Below, piece after piece: positions 23,641-34,909 of a stretch of DNA of 64,000 bases; the stretch's first letter is position 1, and each line of letters opens with the position of its first letter. Position numbers and translations under genes: made by a program. The notes under the pieces were generated by a model. The model did no database searches. It had not been told where the DNA came from and was given only the letters and a program-made list of their open reading frames with translations. The DNA is taken from NCBI GenBank assembly GCA_016858145.1, contig JAEHOE010000014.1:434001-498000 (forward strand), given 5' to 3'. This DNA is from Edaphochlamys debaryana. Lineage: Eukaryota > Chlorophyta > Chlorophyceae > Chlamydomonadales.

Positions 23641-26600
23641 ATGAAGTTTGCTAAAACGCAGAAGCTCGCGGCAACGTTCTTGCCGCTCGTAGTGTTCCTT
23701 TTTGTTGCCACCACCGTCGTCATAGGCAGCGATGACTTCTCGTTTGAGGACGATCGTAAGGACGGCCCCCGTGCGCAAGCAGCCATTGCTTTTGCCCAAG
23801 AAGCCCAGGCGCGTCGCTGGCTCGCGTCGCGTGCCCCGAGACTATCCTAACATGCTTCTGCTGTGTGTTGTTCACGCACGCGTTGTAAACCGGCTGGTGC
23901 CCGGGGCTGTGTTTCGGAGTGTCGGCACGCCTCCCGCCCCCGTCCCCGCTCACTCGAGTCCCCGTGTAACAGCTCTGGCCTGACGCGACCCGTGCTTCGC
24001 TCACCGCCCTCCCTCGAATCCCTGATTCTCTTGCAGGCGCACCCGAGAGAGGCCTTTGACGAGTGGAAGGCCCTGTACGGCAAGAGCTACCCGAACGTAG
24101 AGGCAGGTGCAAGCGAGCGGCACAGCGTTCGCCGCCCAGCCAGTAGCAGCACCCCTCGCCTGGGTGTTGATGCCTTTCCCCTCACACTTCGTCCCCCGTG
24201 GCGCCTTCCCCCATCCTCGACAACCCGCCTTCTCAGCCTCGCGTCTGGGCATACCCTCGCCGCCCCCACCCCACGCTCCTCCCTCCCAACCTCCCCCCTT
24301 CCTCCACCCCCACCCCACACCCACCCGCCCCACCCCAGCACGAGGCCCTTGCCTTCGAGGCCTGGCGCCGCACCGTTGACCATGTGGTGTGGGCCAACGC
24401 CAACCCCGCCTACCGCCACTGGGTGCGTGCGTGCGCTTTATTCCGCCTGTACAGTAGGGGTGGGCGCAGGCTGTGCGTGCATGCATGGGAGTGTCTCATG
24501 GCCGCATGCACAGTTCTGGCATTGCCTTGTGCTCAAGCCTCAATGGGGCGCACTATGTGGGGCCTACTGCATGCATCCTGTGCATGCATCCGCGCCTGTG
24601 ACTGCTAGAATGCAAGGACTTTTACTAGGACCCCAACGCTTGCTCAGCGCGCATCGCTGGCCATAACCGTGCTGGCTTCCTACCCACCGCCCTTCCTGGG
24701 TTCAACCCCGCCTGGCAGGAGGAGGTGAACGAGCTGGCCGACTGGTCCTACCACGAGCGCCTGCTGCGCCTGCGCAGGCGGCAGCTGCTGCAGGGGCCGC
24801 TGGGCGAGCAGCAGCAGGCGGGGGGCTGCGGCGGTGGGGGCTTAGGCGGCGGCGCACGCGGCGGCCGCACGGCGGCTAGGGCCTCCACGCCCTCTGCCCT
24901 GGCGCACCTCGTCCCGCCCCGCCCCGTGGTGGCGCCAAACGGCGCCGAGGGTGCGGAGGCAGCCGCCTCCACCTCCGTGGTACCCACCCTGATTGACGCT
25001 GGCAGCAACGACCGGCGGCACCTCATGGCGGCCAAGGCCGCCGTGGGCCGACAGCTGCAAGACACGTCGTCCACGTCAGCAACAGCTTCCGACAGCTCCG
25101 CTCAGGCGGCTGCCGGCGGCGACTACCCGTTCGGCGGCCGGCGGCAGCTGTCTGTGGGATCCATCGAAGTCAAGGAGGAGCCCTGCAGCCCCTACCCCGG
25201 TGACATCACCTCGGTCTATTCGTCCAGCTACTATGAGCCAGAGTCCGTGCCGCCGCCCATGCGCCGCCGCCGGGTCACGGGGGGGGCGGCGGAAGATGCA
25301 GTGCCGCCGACAGCGGCCAAGGGGGCCGTGTCTGCTGCGGCCGAGGGGAGCAGCAGCTCGGCCGCCGGTGGAGGGCTGGGCGGCGCCGCCAGCGCTGCCA
25401 CCGTGGGTGACGCCGCTGGGCCGGCCTTGTTTGGTGCGGGCGGTGATGGCGACGAGGAGGAGGAGGATCTGGAATTGGAGTTGGTGTTTGAGGACGATAT
25501 TGACGAGGAGGAAGAGGAGGAGGAGGAGCACGACGAGGACAACGACGAGCCGGAGTCAGATGCGGAGCTGGCGGCGGCGGAACCTCGTGCCGCTACCACA
25601 GCAGCAGCTGACGATAGCAGCTCCGACGCCACATCGTCCGGTGACCAGACCCCCACCGCGGCCGCCCCAGCCGCCGCCGCCACCAGGGCCGCCAAGGCCA
25701 AGAAGCCGAAGAAGAGCCCCAAGCCCCCCAAGCCCCCCAAGAAGCCCAAGAAGGCCCCGCCCATGACCGCCTACCTGGGCGGCCGCAACGACGCCCCGCC
25801 CATGGCGGCCGTCAACCTGGCCCTCTCCTCCGACCCCCTGTTCGTCCTGCCGGGGAGCAAGGACCCGCCGCCCAGCTCCATGGACTGGAGGACCATGAAC
25901 GTGCTGCAGGTGAGGGTGCGTGGGGGGCCACTTTGACTGCTGAATGTCGACTTGAGAGGTCCCCCCCGCACCCCTGCGGGGCCTCTTAGTGCTTGGCCCT
26001 GGAGCTTGGCCCTCTACATACCGCCGCCCGTGCCCTGATCCGCTCGTTGCGTGAATTCATGCCACTGGTAGCTAGCCAGGAGAACCAGCTCTGGACGATC
26101 GTGTCCAGCCGCCGCTCACCCTGCCGTCCCCCTCTCCCTGCCCTCCCCATTCCCTTGCTCCTCCCCTACCTCCCCCCGCCCAGCCCGTCAAGCACCAGGG
26201 CATCTGCGGCACCTGCTGGGCCTTCACCGCAGTGGCGGCCATTGAGGCGGCCGTGGCTCTGGCCAACCCCGGCGGCGACTACGTGCGGACCAACCTGTCG
26301 ACGCAGCAGGCGGTGGACTGCACCAATTGGAACGGGCAGGTGTTCGGATGCAACCTGGGTGAGCGAGTGGGGTGTACGGTACGTGTGCGGTACGTGTGCG
26401 GTACTTATTGGGGTGGTGAGGGTGATGAGGGTGAGGGCAAAGACAGTGGATGGGGGCTGGGGCGATTTGGGTGAGAGGGGTGCGGGGCGCGCGGGGGCCG
26501 GGTGATGAGGGTGTGTGGGGCGGGGGTGGATGGGTTGTGGGGAGGGCAGGTGTTCGGCTGCCACTAACCTGGCTGGGTTGGGGGCGTCGCGTGGGAAGGG

Positions 26601-29600
26601 TGTGGATGCGGGGAGCGGGAGTGGATGGGTTGCTGGGAGGGCAGGGGAGGGATTGGCGGGTGAGGGCGGCGGGTTTGCAGGAGAGGGTTGGTACGGAATG
26701 GGTGGGGCCAAGGCAGGTGAGTGGGGAGCTGGGTGCGGGTTTCAGGGAGGGGAGGGGGCCTGGTGCGCGTTAGTTTCAGGGAAGGAATGGGGGGCGAGGA
26801 AGACCCAGGAACGGAGTTCTAAGGGGTGGAGACGTGGAGACACCTGTGGCCGACATTGACAGATCGCGGCTGTACGGCAGCCGGTCACCCCTCCCCACGG
26901 TCCCTTCCCTCCACATCCCGTCCCGCGCCTCTCCCGCCCTCAGGCAGCTGGGGTGCGCTGGCCGTGCTCCGCGCGTCCGAGCGGGAGGAGCAGCTAGCTA
27001 CGGAGGAGGACTACCCCTACGTCTGCCACGATTGCTCGACCGCGCCGATAACCAACACGACCAAGCCCTACGCCTACCCCTGCCAGACGCACGTGCGGTC
27101 GCACGTCCCCGCCGGCACCATTCGCGGTTACGTGTGGGTCAACAAGAGCGAGGATGACCTGCTCAAGGTATGCGTGGGGTGCCTCTTCGGGAAAACCTTC
27201 ATCTCGGTACCCCTTGGGGCCCGCCTCGCTCGCCTGGTTACCCCTTGGGGCCCCCCTCGCTTGCCGGGCAAGCACCTGTTGCACCCCCCCGCGTTGGCCC
27301 TACGCACCCTCCAGCCTCCTCCCGTGATGACCGGCCCCCATCACAGGCCGTGGCCCGCCAGACCGTGGCCGTGTCTACCGTGTCCATCAGTGCCACCGCC
27401 CCCACCGCCCTCACTGACGCGTTTCCCCTCTTTTTGACCGCACGCAGGCCGTGACCGTGTCCATCAGCGCCACGAACCCCCGGCCCCCACCGCCCCTGTA
27501 ATCCCCAACTACCCCAGTCTTGATCCCCATCCATACTCCGCCCCTGTTGTGTCCCCTCCCCACGGACCCCACCCACCCACCGCAGGCCGTGGCCCGCCAG
27601 CCCGTGGGTGTGTCCATGAGCGCCACCGCCGTGCTGGACAACGGCACCGAGTACCGCTTCCTGGCGACCGTGGGGGGCGGCATCATGGACGACGCCATGT
27701 GCAAGGAGTGCAACGAGCGGGGCAAGGTGCGTGCGTGTCGGGGAGGAGGGTGAAGGAGAGGGGACGGCGGGAGAGGGGAGGGGGGACGGGGAGGGGGTTG
27801 GGTTGGGTACGAGAGCATGTGGGTAGGGCCAGTGGCAGAGCGGCGGCGACAGGGCAGGGCGGCGGGGAACCTAGGGGGAGCTGGCTGAGAGTCTCGACCC
27901 CTGTGACCCGACAGCTCCCGACATGGCTGACCCCCCGCGCCTCAAAAACCTCGCCTTGCCTTGCCTTGCCTTCAGACGAACCACGAGGTGCTCATTGTGG
28001 GCTATGGCACCGACCCCTTTGATAACACCGACTACTGGATTGCACAGAACTCCTGGGGCCCCCGGGTTCACAGCAAGGGTAAGGGGCAGGTCCCCCGGCG
28101 GACTGCATGCGTGACAAACAAGCCTGGGCCGCAACATGACACGACCACTTACCTTGTCCTCCGAAGTCCTCCGAACAACTATTATTTCGCGCTTCCTTCC
28201 CCTTCAGGTTTCTTCCGCATGAAGCGCGGCATCAACTGCTGCCTGATCGTCAATAGGAACCCGTGGTACCCCGTGGCTCGTGAGTACTGGCTGGCATGCG
28301 CACGTGCAATGTGTACCGCAGTTGGGGGGAAGGAGCGAACGAAGAGCAATGGCGCGGAGGGTGGGCGATGCCACAACGGCATCCCATGCTGGCAGCAGGC
28401 CGGTACCCGGCAGCGCGGACTGGGGAGCCCGGTCCCTTATGACCTCGAGCAATACCTTCTACCGCACTGGGCGGGTTTCAGGGCTTCAGTAGTACACTGC
28501 GTCTTACACTCGTCCTCCCTCATCTCCGGTCCGTGCGTGCCCCATGCATGCACCCCCCCCCTCAGAGGACCCTCCGCCGACGCCCACGCCGGACAACTGC
28601 CTGCGGCCCTGCGGCAACGACTGCTGCGCCGAGGGCTACATCTGTGTGGACGGCTTCTGCGCCGCACCCTGCGGCACAAGCGGTGAGCTAGCGTGACCCG
28701 CTCGCACTCGCTGGCAGGCCTGCCTTGCGCCGGGCAATATGCTAGACAGGATCACATTACCCGACCCGACCCGACCGCCGACTGCTCCGGATAATTCTCA
28801 CCGACAACCGCTCAACCGCCCAACCGCCCAACCGCCAGGCGTCTTCTGCCCCGCCGGTAAGCATTGCTACTACGACGGCCAGTGCTGCGACGACACGAGC
28901 CACCCCTGCAGCGGGGTCCCCGGCGGCTGCTACTACGCGCAGGCCTGCCCCAGCTGCTGCGGAGCGGCGTGCTGCGCCTACGCGCAGGTGAGGGCGGGGG
29001 CGGCGGGTGCACCCACCGGTGGGTGATGAGGATAGTGAGGGTCAGGGGGCTATGCGGACGCATGATTGCGATGGCTGTTGACACCTACGTGAGGGTGTGA
29101 GCGTGGGGTTCCGCACTTCTGTCTAAGCATCGTATCGTGTGAGTTGAGGCACGTGGGTGTGTGCATGAGGGCCGGCTGCGTGCTCAGCGGCGTGCCCTGT
29201 ACCCAACTACCGCTTGGCTGGCTGTGGGACCCCCCAGGGCACGTGCTGTGGTGACACGTGCTGCGACCCCGTCAGCGAGGAGTGTTGCGGCGGGCACTGC
29301 TGCAAAAAGGGTGGGTGGGCGGCGCGAGGGCGGGCACAGGGCGGGGAGGGCGGGGCTGATGACTGACGCGGTGAGGGCGCTAGGGTCTGCTGGGGTGCTC
29401 GCTTGACACAGGGACGCTCTGCTTCAGCGTTGGGTCTCTCTGCTTCAGCGTGCCCGCCATGTAACCCCCGCAGGCCAGAACTGCTGCAACGGACAGTGCT
29501 GTGACGGGCAGTGCTGCGGAGACCACTGCTGCCCTCCGGGTGGGTGGGTGGCCACCCGGTGCCTCGCTCGGTTGGGCGGGTCCCGGCAGCTTGTGGGGCT

Positions 29601-30661
29601 GGAGTGACTCGTGCATCCACCCCCAACCCCTCGTCGCCTCTATCTGACCCCGCCCAATGCCTAAGCTCCGATCTCTTCTGCCGCTCCCCCCCACCCCCGC
29701 CCCGGCCCCACTCGGCCCGGGCCCCCCACCTGCCTCCCTTCCCCCTTCCCCTCTCCCCCCCAGGCAAGTACTGCTGCGGCAACGGCTTCTGCTGCGACAC
29801 GCCATGCTGCGGAGACGGCCAGTACTGCTGCAAGCCCGGTTCCATCTGCTCAGCGGAGGGGCACTGCTGCCCGCCGGTGAGAAGGGCCACGGCGGGTAAC
29901 GAGCTAGCTGCGCGGGGCTTGCCTGGGGAACGAAGGGGACACAGCAAGGCCAAGGCCCCAGAGCTATGCACGTGCCACGACCCTTCAGACCGATAGGCTT
30001 ACCCCCCCCCCCCCATGACACCGGCCCCCGACCGAGGTAACCCCCCAAAAAACAACGTACACCCCGCTCCAGCAGTCTGCTTGTGGACCGAGCCCGGACT
30101 CTACCCCCGTGTCATATTTCTCCGTTCCCGCTACCGCCCACCCCCGTCCAACCCCTCCCGCCCAGGACCACCCGCACTACTGCTCCACCAGCGGGCGCTG
30201 CTTCTCCACCCCCGACTGCATGTGCTGCGGCGACGACTGCTGCTACGAGGACGAGACGCGCGGGTGCCACATGGTGCTTGGCGGCGGCGCCGCGTACTGT
30301 GAGCCGGCGGGCAGGGGATTGGTTAAGAGCCCGTGGGGCGAGCGAGGGTAGCAGCGCTGCGACGAACAGCGATTGACAGGCCGTTCCGGGGTCGATATAG
30401 GTCACGTGCGAGGTTTGCGGTAAACCCCAAGTGGGCCTGGGCCTGGGCCTGGGTAGCCTGGGGCTGGGCAGAGCGCCCTTGGTAGCCAGGCGATGTCGTA
30501 ACAGCGCTGCGCTCCGGCCTTGGTTAAGTATTATACCCGCTTCTCTTCGCCGCCATGCAGGCGGCTGCCATGGCGCCAGCTGTGCAGGCGGCGGCTGCTG
30601 TCGGTCCAACTGGGCGCCCTGCGGCCATGAGGGCTACTGCTTCCCAAGTGGGTTCCTATAG
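23641..30661 (+). CDS. Secreted papain-like cysteine protease with CC-rich granulin-like tail
   Basis: Predicted C1A endopeptidase. The first exon encodes a signal peptide (MKFAKTQKLAATFLPLVVFL). Exons at 24037 and 24339-24422 encode an I29-type prodomain (AFDEWKALYGKSYPN; FEAWRRTVDHV). Exon 24719-25909 (397 codons) adds a long insert with Gly/Ala/Ser, an acidic run and a Lys-Pro run before PPSSMDWRTMNVLQ. The peptidase core follows: KHQGICGTCWAF with catalytic Cys (26184-26358), TEEDYPY (26944-27167), 27586-27726, NHEVLIVGYG with catalytic His and QNSWGP with Asn (27976-28078), and GFFRMKRG (28208-28279). About eight tail exons (28566-30661) carry CC pairs such as CCGNGFCCD and CCGDDCCYED, like the granulin tails of plant RD21-type proteases but longer. 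Stop TAG 30659-30661. The exon 1 to exon 2 phase does not fit as read, so the N-terminal join is uncertain. A weak donor could instead link to 31029-31119. Confidence 0.88.
26330..26650 (+). repeat. Duplicated exon end in the protease intron after 26358
   Basis: The exon end GGGCAGGTGTTCGGATGCAA at about 26335-26354 recurs as GGGCAGGTGTTCGGCTGC with AACCTGG nearby at about 26545-26572, inside the following intron. A second partial unit (GTGGATGGGTTG...GGGAGGGCAGG) follows about 100 bp later, near 26621-26645. Confidence 0.75.
27344..27610 (+). repeat. Three copies of a protease exon start with acceptor
   Basis: The genuine exon starts at 27586 (CGCAG|GCC, AVARQPVGVSMSATA). The upstream intron has copies starting at 27347 (CACAG|GCC, AVARQTVAVSTVSISATA) and 27448 (CGCAG|GCC, AVTVSISATNP). 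Spacings are 101 and 138 bp. Both copies keep an AG acceptor but lose the downstream exon. Confidence 0.9.
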
Positions 30662-31028
30662 GAACTACTCCCCCGTAACCTAGGCGTACCACCCGCCCAT
30701 ATGTCCTGCCTGCACGCTGAGTCCCGAGTCGTTAGATTTGAAGCTCTAATGAGGCCCTACGATGCTCTAGGCCTGTCGCGCGCCCTTGGCTCCGTCCTTG
30801 CTTGGCTGCGTCCTCACGTTGGCACTGGCCCCCGCGCCCTCGTTCCCTCGATTGCCTCAGAGAAACAATGCTGCCATGGCCACCACAGGCGAGCGAGGGC
30901 GGGGGGGAGGCGGCACGCAGGGCCTCGGTTGCTGAGGGAGCGCGGGCGGGTGGGGAAACGCTGCGAAGGATGAAGGCCCGCCGCTCCCCGATAAACCCTC
31001 ACCCCGACCCTAACCCTAACCCGAGCAG

Positions 31029-31119
31029 GTGCAAGTTTAGCAATGATGAGTGCTGCAAGGACGGCTGCTGCTCCCGCCTGTGCTTCTGGCCGTTCGAGGA
31101 CGACTGCAAGAGCCTGTAA
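31029..31119 (+). other. Exon-like CC-rich segment downstream of the protease stop, with TGTAA
   Basis: After a plausible acceptor (GAGCAG) the frame reads CKFSNDECCKDGCC then a Trp-Pro-Phe-Glu segment and a TAA. The TAA overlaps TGTAA at 31115-31119. It matches the tail style of the protease and would fit as a last exon if the weak donor GG|GTTCCT near 30652 were used (phase 2). Otherwise it is a relic of an ancestral last exon. Confidence 0.5.
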
Positions 31120-31556
31120 TAATCCCTGGATCTGGGCCCGCGAGCACCGCGTGATGAGCGGTATCCGGACGTGGTCGACAGGGTGTGTGGATTCCAAGTG
31201 CTGAGCCAGCTGTGCTTCCATTTATGATTGCCTTCCATCCGACTACTGGATTCTGTGCAGGGTGCCGTACGCGCGCATGCCCTTTTAATTCGTTATCGGG
31301 CATCGGTCCTGAGATGTGCCCTCATCCATACGCACGCGCAAGTTATCTGCCCTTGTTCTATACTTGGGTGCCCAGCTGAGCTGCAGCTCAGGGACTTGAT
31401 GCATGCCCATGATGGGCCTTCCGTTTGGGCGCCATACATTTTGGGCCAACGGGATATTAATCGACTGCGATAACCTTCGGGAAAATTGATGTGTTAATAG
31501 TGTCAAGCGGTAGCCGAGCCGGTCGTGGCGTGGATATGTGTTTCGCCCATCCTCGG

Positions 31557-31660
31557 CCCCCTGTCCCCCCAAACAGGCATTCTGCGTCGGCCAACATCAT
31601 GCGACGCTAACACCGCGGCACTACGCCCCGTTGTCTATAATAACCCCCTGTCCCCCCAAA
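31557..31660. mobile_element. 70-bp insertion flanked by 17-bp direct repeats
   Basis: CCCCCTGTCCCCCCAAA occurs exactly at 31557-31573 and 31644-31660. Between them lie 70 bp whose two ends match the copy at 21367-21429. This arrangement resembles a miniature non-autonomous element with a target-site duplication. A 17-bp duplication is long for a DNA transposon, and the C-rich target could also arise by slippage. Confidence 0.6.
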
Positions 31661-31734
31661 GCTTCGCGTGGAGCGCCCTTTTTCCAGCTTCGAGGAAGCT
31701 GAAACCAGTGATTCTTTTTTCGGATTGCCCAATC

Positions 31735-32240
31735 CAAGCCCCCAGAGCTATGCATGTGCCACGACCGTTCAGACCGATAGGCTTGCCCCCCCCCATGACA
31801 CCGGCCCCCGACCAAACCCCCGTAAACGTAAACCCTGCTCCGCGAGCCCTCTTGTGGACCGAGCCCGATTGCATGTGCTGCGGCGACGACTGCTGCTACG
31901 AGGACGAGACGCGCGGGTGCCACATGGTGCTGGGCGGCGCCGTGTACTGTGAGCGGGAGGGGCGGGCGGGTTCCGAGGGCTCCAGCCCGCTTGCAGCGTC
32001 ACGCGTCACGCGTCACGTCCCACGATGGGACGAGGCAGGGCAGTAGCGTTGCGAGAGCGACTGTGTGTCCCGCGGGCGTTATGGCTCCTTGCATTGAGTG
32101 GACATGCGCCTGTGCAGAGCGCCGGCGGCGGCGTACGAAACTGTACCTTGAAGGCGGCTGCCGTGGCGCCAGCTGTGCAGGCGGCTGCTGCTGTCGATCC
32201 GCTGGTCGCCCTGTGGCCACGAGGGCTACTGCTTCCTAGG
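31735..32240 (+). pseudogene. Decayed partial tandem copy of the protease 3' end
   Basis: 31735-31860 matches the intron at 29956-30092 (CCAGAGCTATGCA...GACCGATAGGCTT). It is fused directly to a copy of the exon encoding DCMCCGDDCCYEDETRGC (31867-31950, original at 30207-30298). 32150-32240 copies the last exon (GGC-GASCAGG-CC), but a deletion shifts its frame. Relative to the original, about 115 bp of intron and exon start are missing at the fusion. There is no start, protease core or promoter, so it is a truncated duplicate. Confidence 0.85.
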
Positions 32241-34909
32241 CGGGTGCCGACCCGCATCGAAGGCATAATGCCAACATTGCCGGAGCACCGTTGAAACCGA
32301 CCCAGACAAAGAAGTCATAGCATCACTTTAAGTGCTGTTATGCTACGCTTGACACAGTGCAGCAGCTGGAAAGGGCAAGTCGCCAGCGCTTTCGCGAGCA
32401 CGAGATGCATTTCGGCGGGCTGCGACGAGTATCGACCTTTGCCGCCGCCGTTGCGGTTCAGGTCATAAGTATCAGATTAGAGCACGATAACAAGCACCGC
32501 ATGTGCTCGCGCGTCACCGCACGTCTACTGCTCTACACGGCACCCCGCGATGGCACCCTCACCATGTATGGCCCCTTCGTACCCCCCGCCTACCCCGCGC
32601 CCCCTCTCTCGCTCGCCATCGCGAGAGATGACCAAGGGGGTGTGTGCTTTCCGACCCGGACGCGACGACCCACCTCGCTCGTTTGCTGCCCCCCGGTACC
32701 CGCCGCCCCGCCTCCGTTCCACTTTCCCCTCGCTGGCCCCCCCACCATCTACTGTACCCCCGTACCGCCGATCCACAACCCCGTAGCCGCACACCCCAGC
32801 TCCCTTACAGCCCCCGCCTCACATGCACACCCATCCCAGCACCCCTCCACATCACAGCGCTTTCACACGCCGGTGACATACTGCACTCAATCACGATGAC
32901 ACTGCCCTCAAGCGGCCCAACTGGGGTATGCCCCCCTGCCTGCCGGGCTTGTTAACTGGGTCGTTACCCCTATCGTCGACCCGGGACCCTCTAGCTAGAC
33001 CCCCCATGCAGCGCGCCAAGCAAACTCAAGTCCCAACCCCAGGAGTAGAGCAAGCTAGCCTTTCTCGCCTCGCCCTAAAACCTGCTGCTTCCCCGCCGCC
33101 CAACCCTGACACCCTCAGTCCCGGCATCTATAAACGTCTGCCTCTTCTCCACACGTCCGGCTCTACCTATCCTCGCAAATAAGTTACAAAGCTTCCCGCC
33201 AGCTGCAGCAATCACACCATGCGCACTACCATACGTACCGCGTGCCCCTGCCCCGGCCACCTGCCTGACCTGCTCCAGCCACTCGCCTGACTTGCCCCAG
33301 CGCACCTGACGCTCAGCACCGCCGTCTGCACCGTCTCACCACGCACCCCGCCGACACCCTCACATCAAGCCGCGTGCTAAGAAACGCGCCCGCTCCCCCC
33401 CGCCCCCTATCCTGCGCGCGCGCTCTTCCCTTGCTCCTACACCCCTGCCGTCAACGGGCACCGTCTGTCCGCCCCAGGGCTGTGCGCCATAAACCTAGTA
33501 GGACCGCATTCTTGCGCTATAGCTGCCCTCATCAGACGCTCAACTAACGCTCTCCCCCCACAACGCCTCGTTAAGCTCCCATGCCCCGGCCACGTACCTG
33601 CCTGATGACCTGCCCCGGCGGCCCAGCCACGCACACACGCACGCACCCAGCAGACCCGTCTACCCCAGCCGTCGCATGCACCGCCCCGCCGACACCCTCA
33701 CACCGAGCCGCGTTCTCCCCACTCTTCCCTCATACTTCCCGCCGTTCCGCACACCTGACCAGCAGCGCGCCCGCGCGCTCAACTATATATCCATCTATCC
33801 GCTCCCGCCCGCCGCCCCCTCTCCCGCGCGGGGCGGGCTGCCCTTGCTTCAACACCCCGCCGTCTTCTTATACTTCTTAGGGCACCGTCTCTACACCCCA
33901 GCAGGGCTGTGCCGCGAAAAACCTAGAACCACGTTAGTTCGTGCTGCTTGCGCTGCCTTTGTTGCCAAGACGCCAACGTCGACGGGCATAGGTTCCCGCC
34001 CAGCCAGCTGTCATCACTGACTTGGTTGAGCGGCTCATACCATAGTGGATGCTGCTGCTTGTGAGTTTGAAAGAAAGTAAAGCGCTTGAGCGATTCACTA
34101 GAGGCTTCGCCATTGGCCATGCGACGACGACGTCACGCGCCACGGGCCAGGTGGCGACTAGCATGAGGACCACGTTGTTTGTCTCGCGCGATAGTTGCCG
34201 CGTAAACCCGGCGCAATGTGTGGTTCCGTTTCGCGAGCGACATTCTCACCTAGCACCTCTTCACTATGCATGCTGAGCGAAGCAGTGCACAGCGACCAGC
34301 GAGCGAGATAATTTCGGACACCATTAATTGTTAATATCAAATATTAACCGCTCCCGTGCAGTACCGCTGTGACCGTATGGCGTCCCTTTCCTCTTTCCGC
34401 TAGATATGCTTGAAGTGCGTAGGGCTGTGAGTACCGGAAGTACCGGTTTACCAAATTTCGGCCTCCACCCATGTCCATCCCAGCCACACGTCGCTGCTCT
34501 GGCGCTCACAGCAGCAGCCGGGGTTGCATCACCTATTCCGTTAAGGATATTTGACGTTTGATACTGTGCGCGACGGGATCTGCTGTTGATGAGGGCAATC
34601 GCTCGATGGCCCGCTCATGGCCCTCGCTCGAATACCCACATGCCCAAAACCTGTGCTCCGACATGGACATCATTGTAGACGCTGCTTGCAGCTATTGCAT
34701 TTGCAGTGCGGTAGCCGAATACGAACTGCAGAAGTCCTCGTTGGTGATCGATCTGCCATAATCGTATTGCGCAATTTGCCACCCTCGTTACGGATGGACG
34801 GGCCGTGCCGGTACCAAACCACGCCCTGCCTCATGCGCCTACAAGACCGCCCCTGCCGCAAAGACTCGCCATTCTCACGCCCCGTGTCTGATACCCATTT
34901 ACTCAGGCA
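32241..34909. other. Intergenic region, no gene seen
   Basis: Open frames here are Pro/Thr/Ala-rich readings without splice continuity. It contains the diverged direct repeat at 33250-33958 and a small hairpin at 34330-34348 (GTTAATAT and ATATTAAC, 3-base loop) in an AT-rich patch. The last few hundred bases should hold the promoter of the gene at 34910. Confidence 0.5.
33250..33958. repeat. Two diverged tandem copies of a ~330-bp sequence
   Basis: Copy A (33250-33528) and copy B (33582-33958) share, in order: CCCCGGCCAC, CCTGCCTGA, CCGCCGACACCCTCACA with AGCCGCGT, GGGCACCGTCT, CAGGGCTGTGC and AAACCTAG, then CTTGCGCT. The intervening bases are diverged and contain indels. No coding is inferred; it may be a duplicated regulatory or repeat unit. 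Confidence 0.75.

Noticed and set aside
25231..25764. Long minus-strand open frame opposite the protease low-complexity exon
   Set aside because: It is the Ser/Ala/Pro shadow of the plus-strand low-complexity coding sequence, with no splice or start support.
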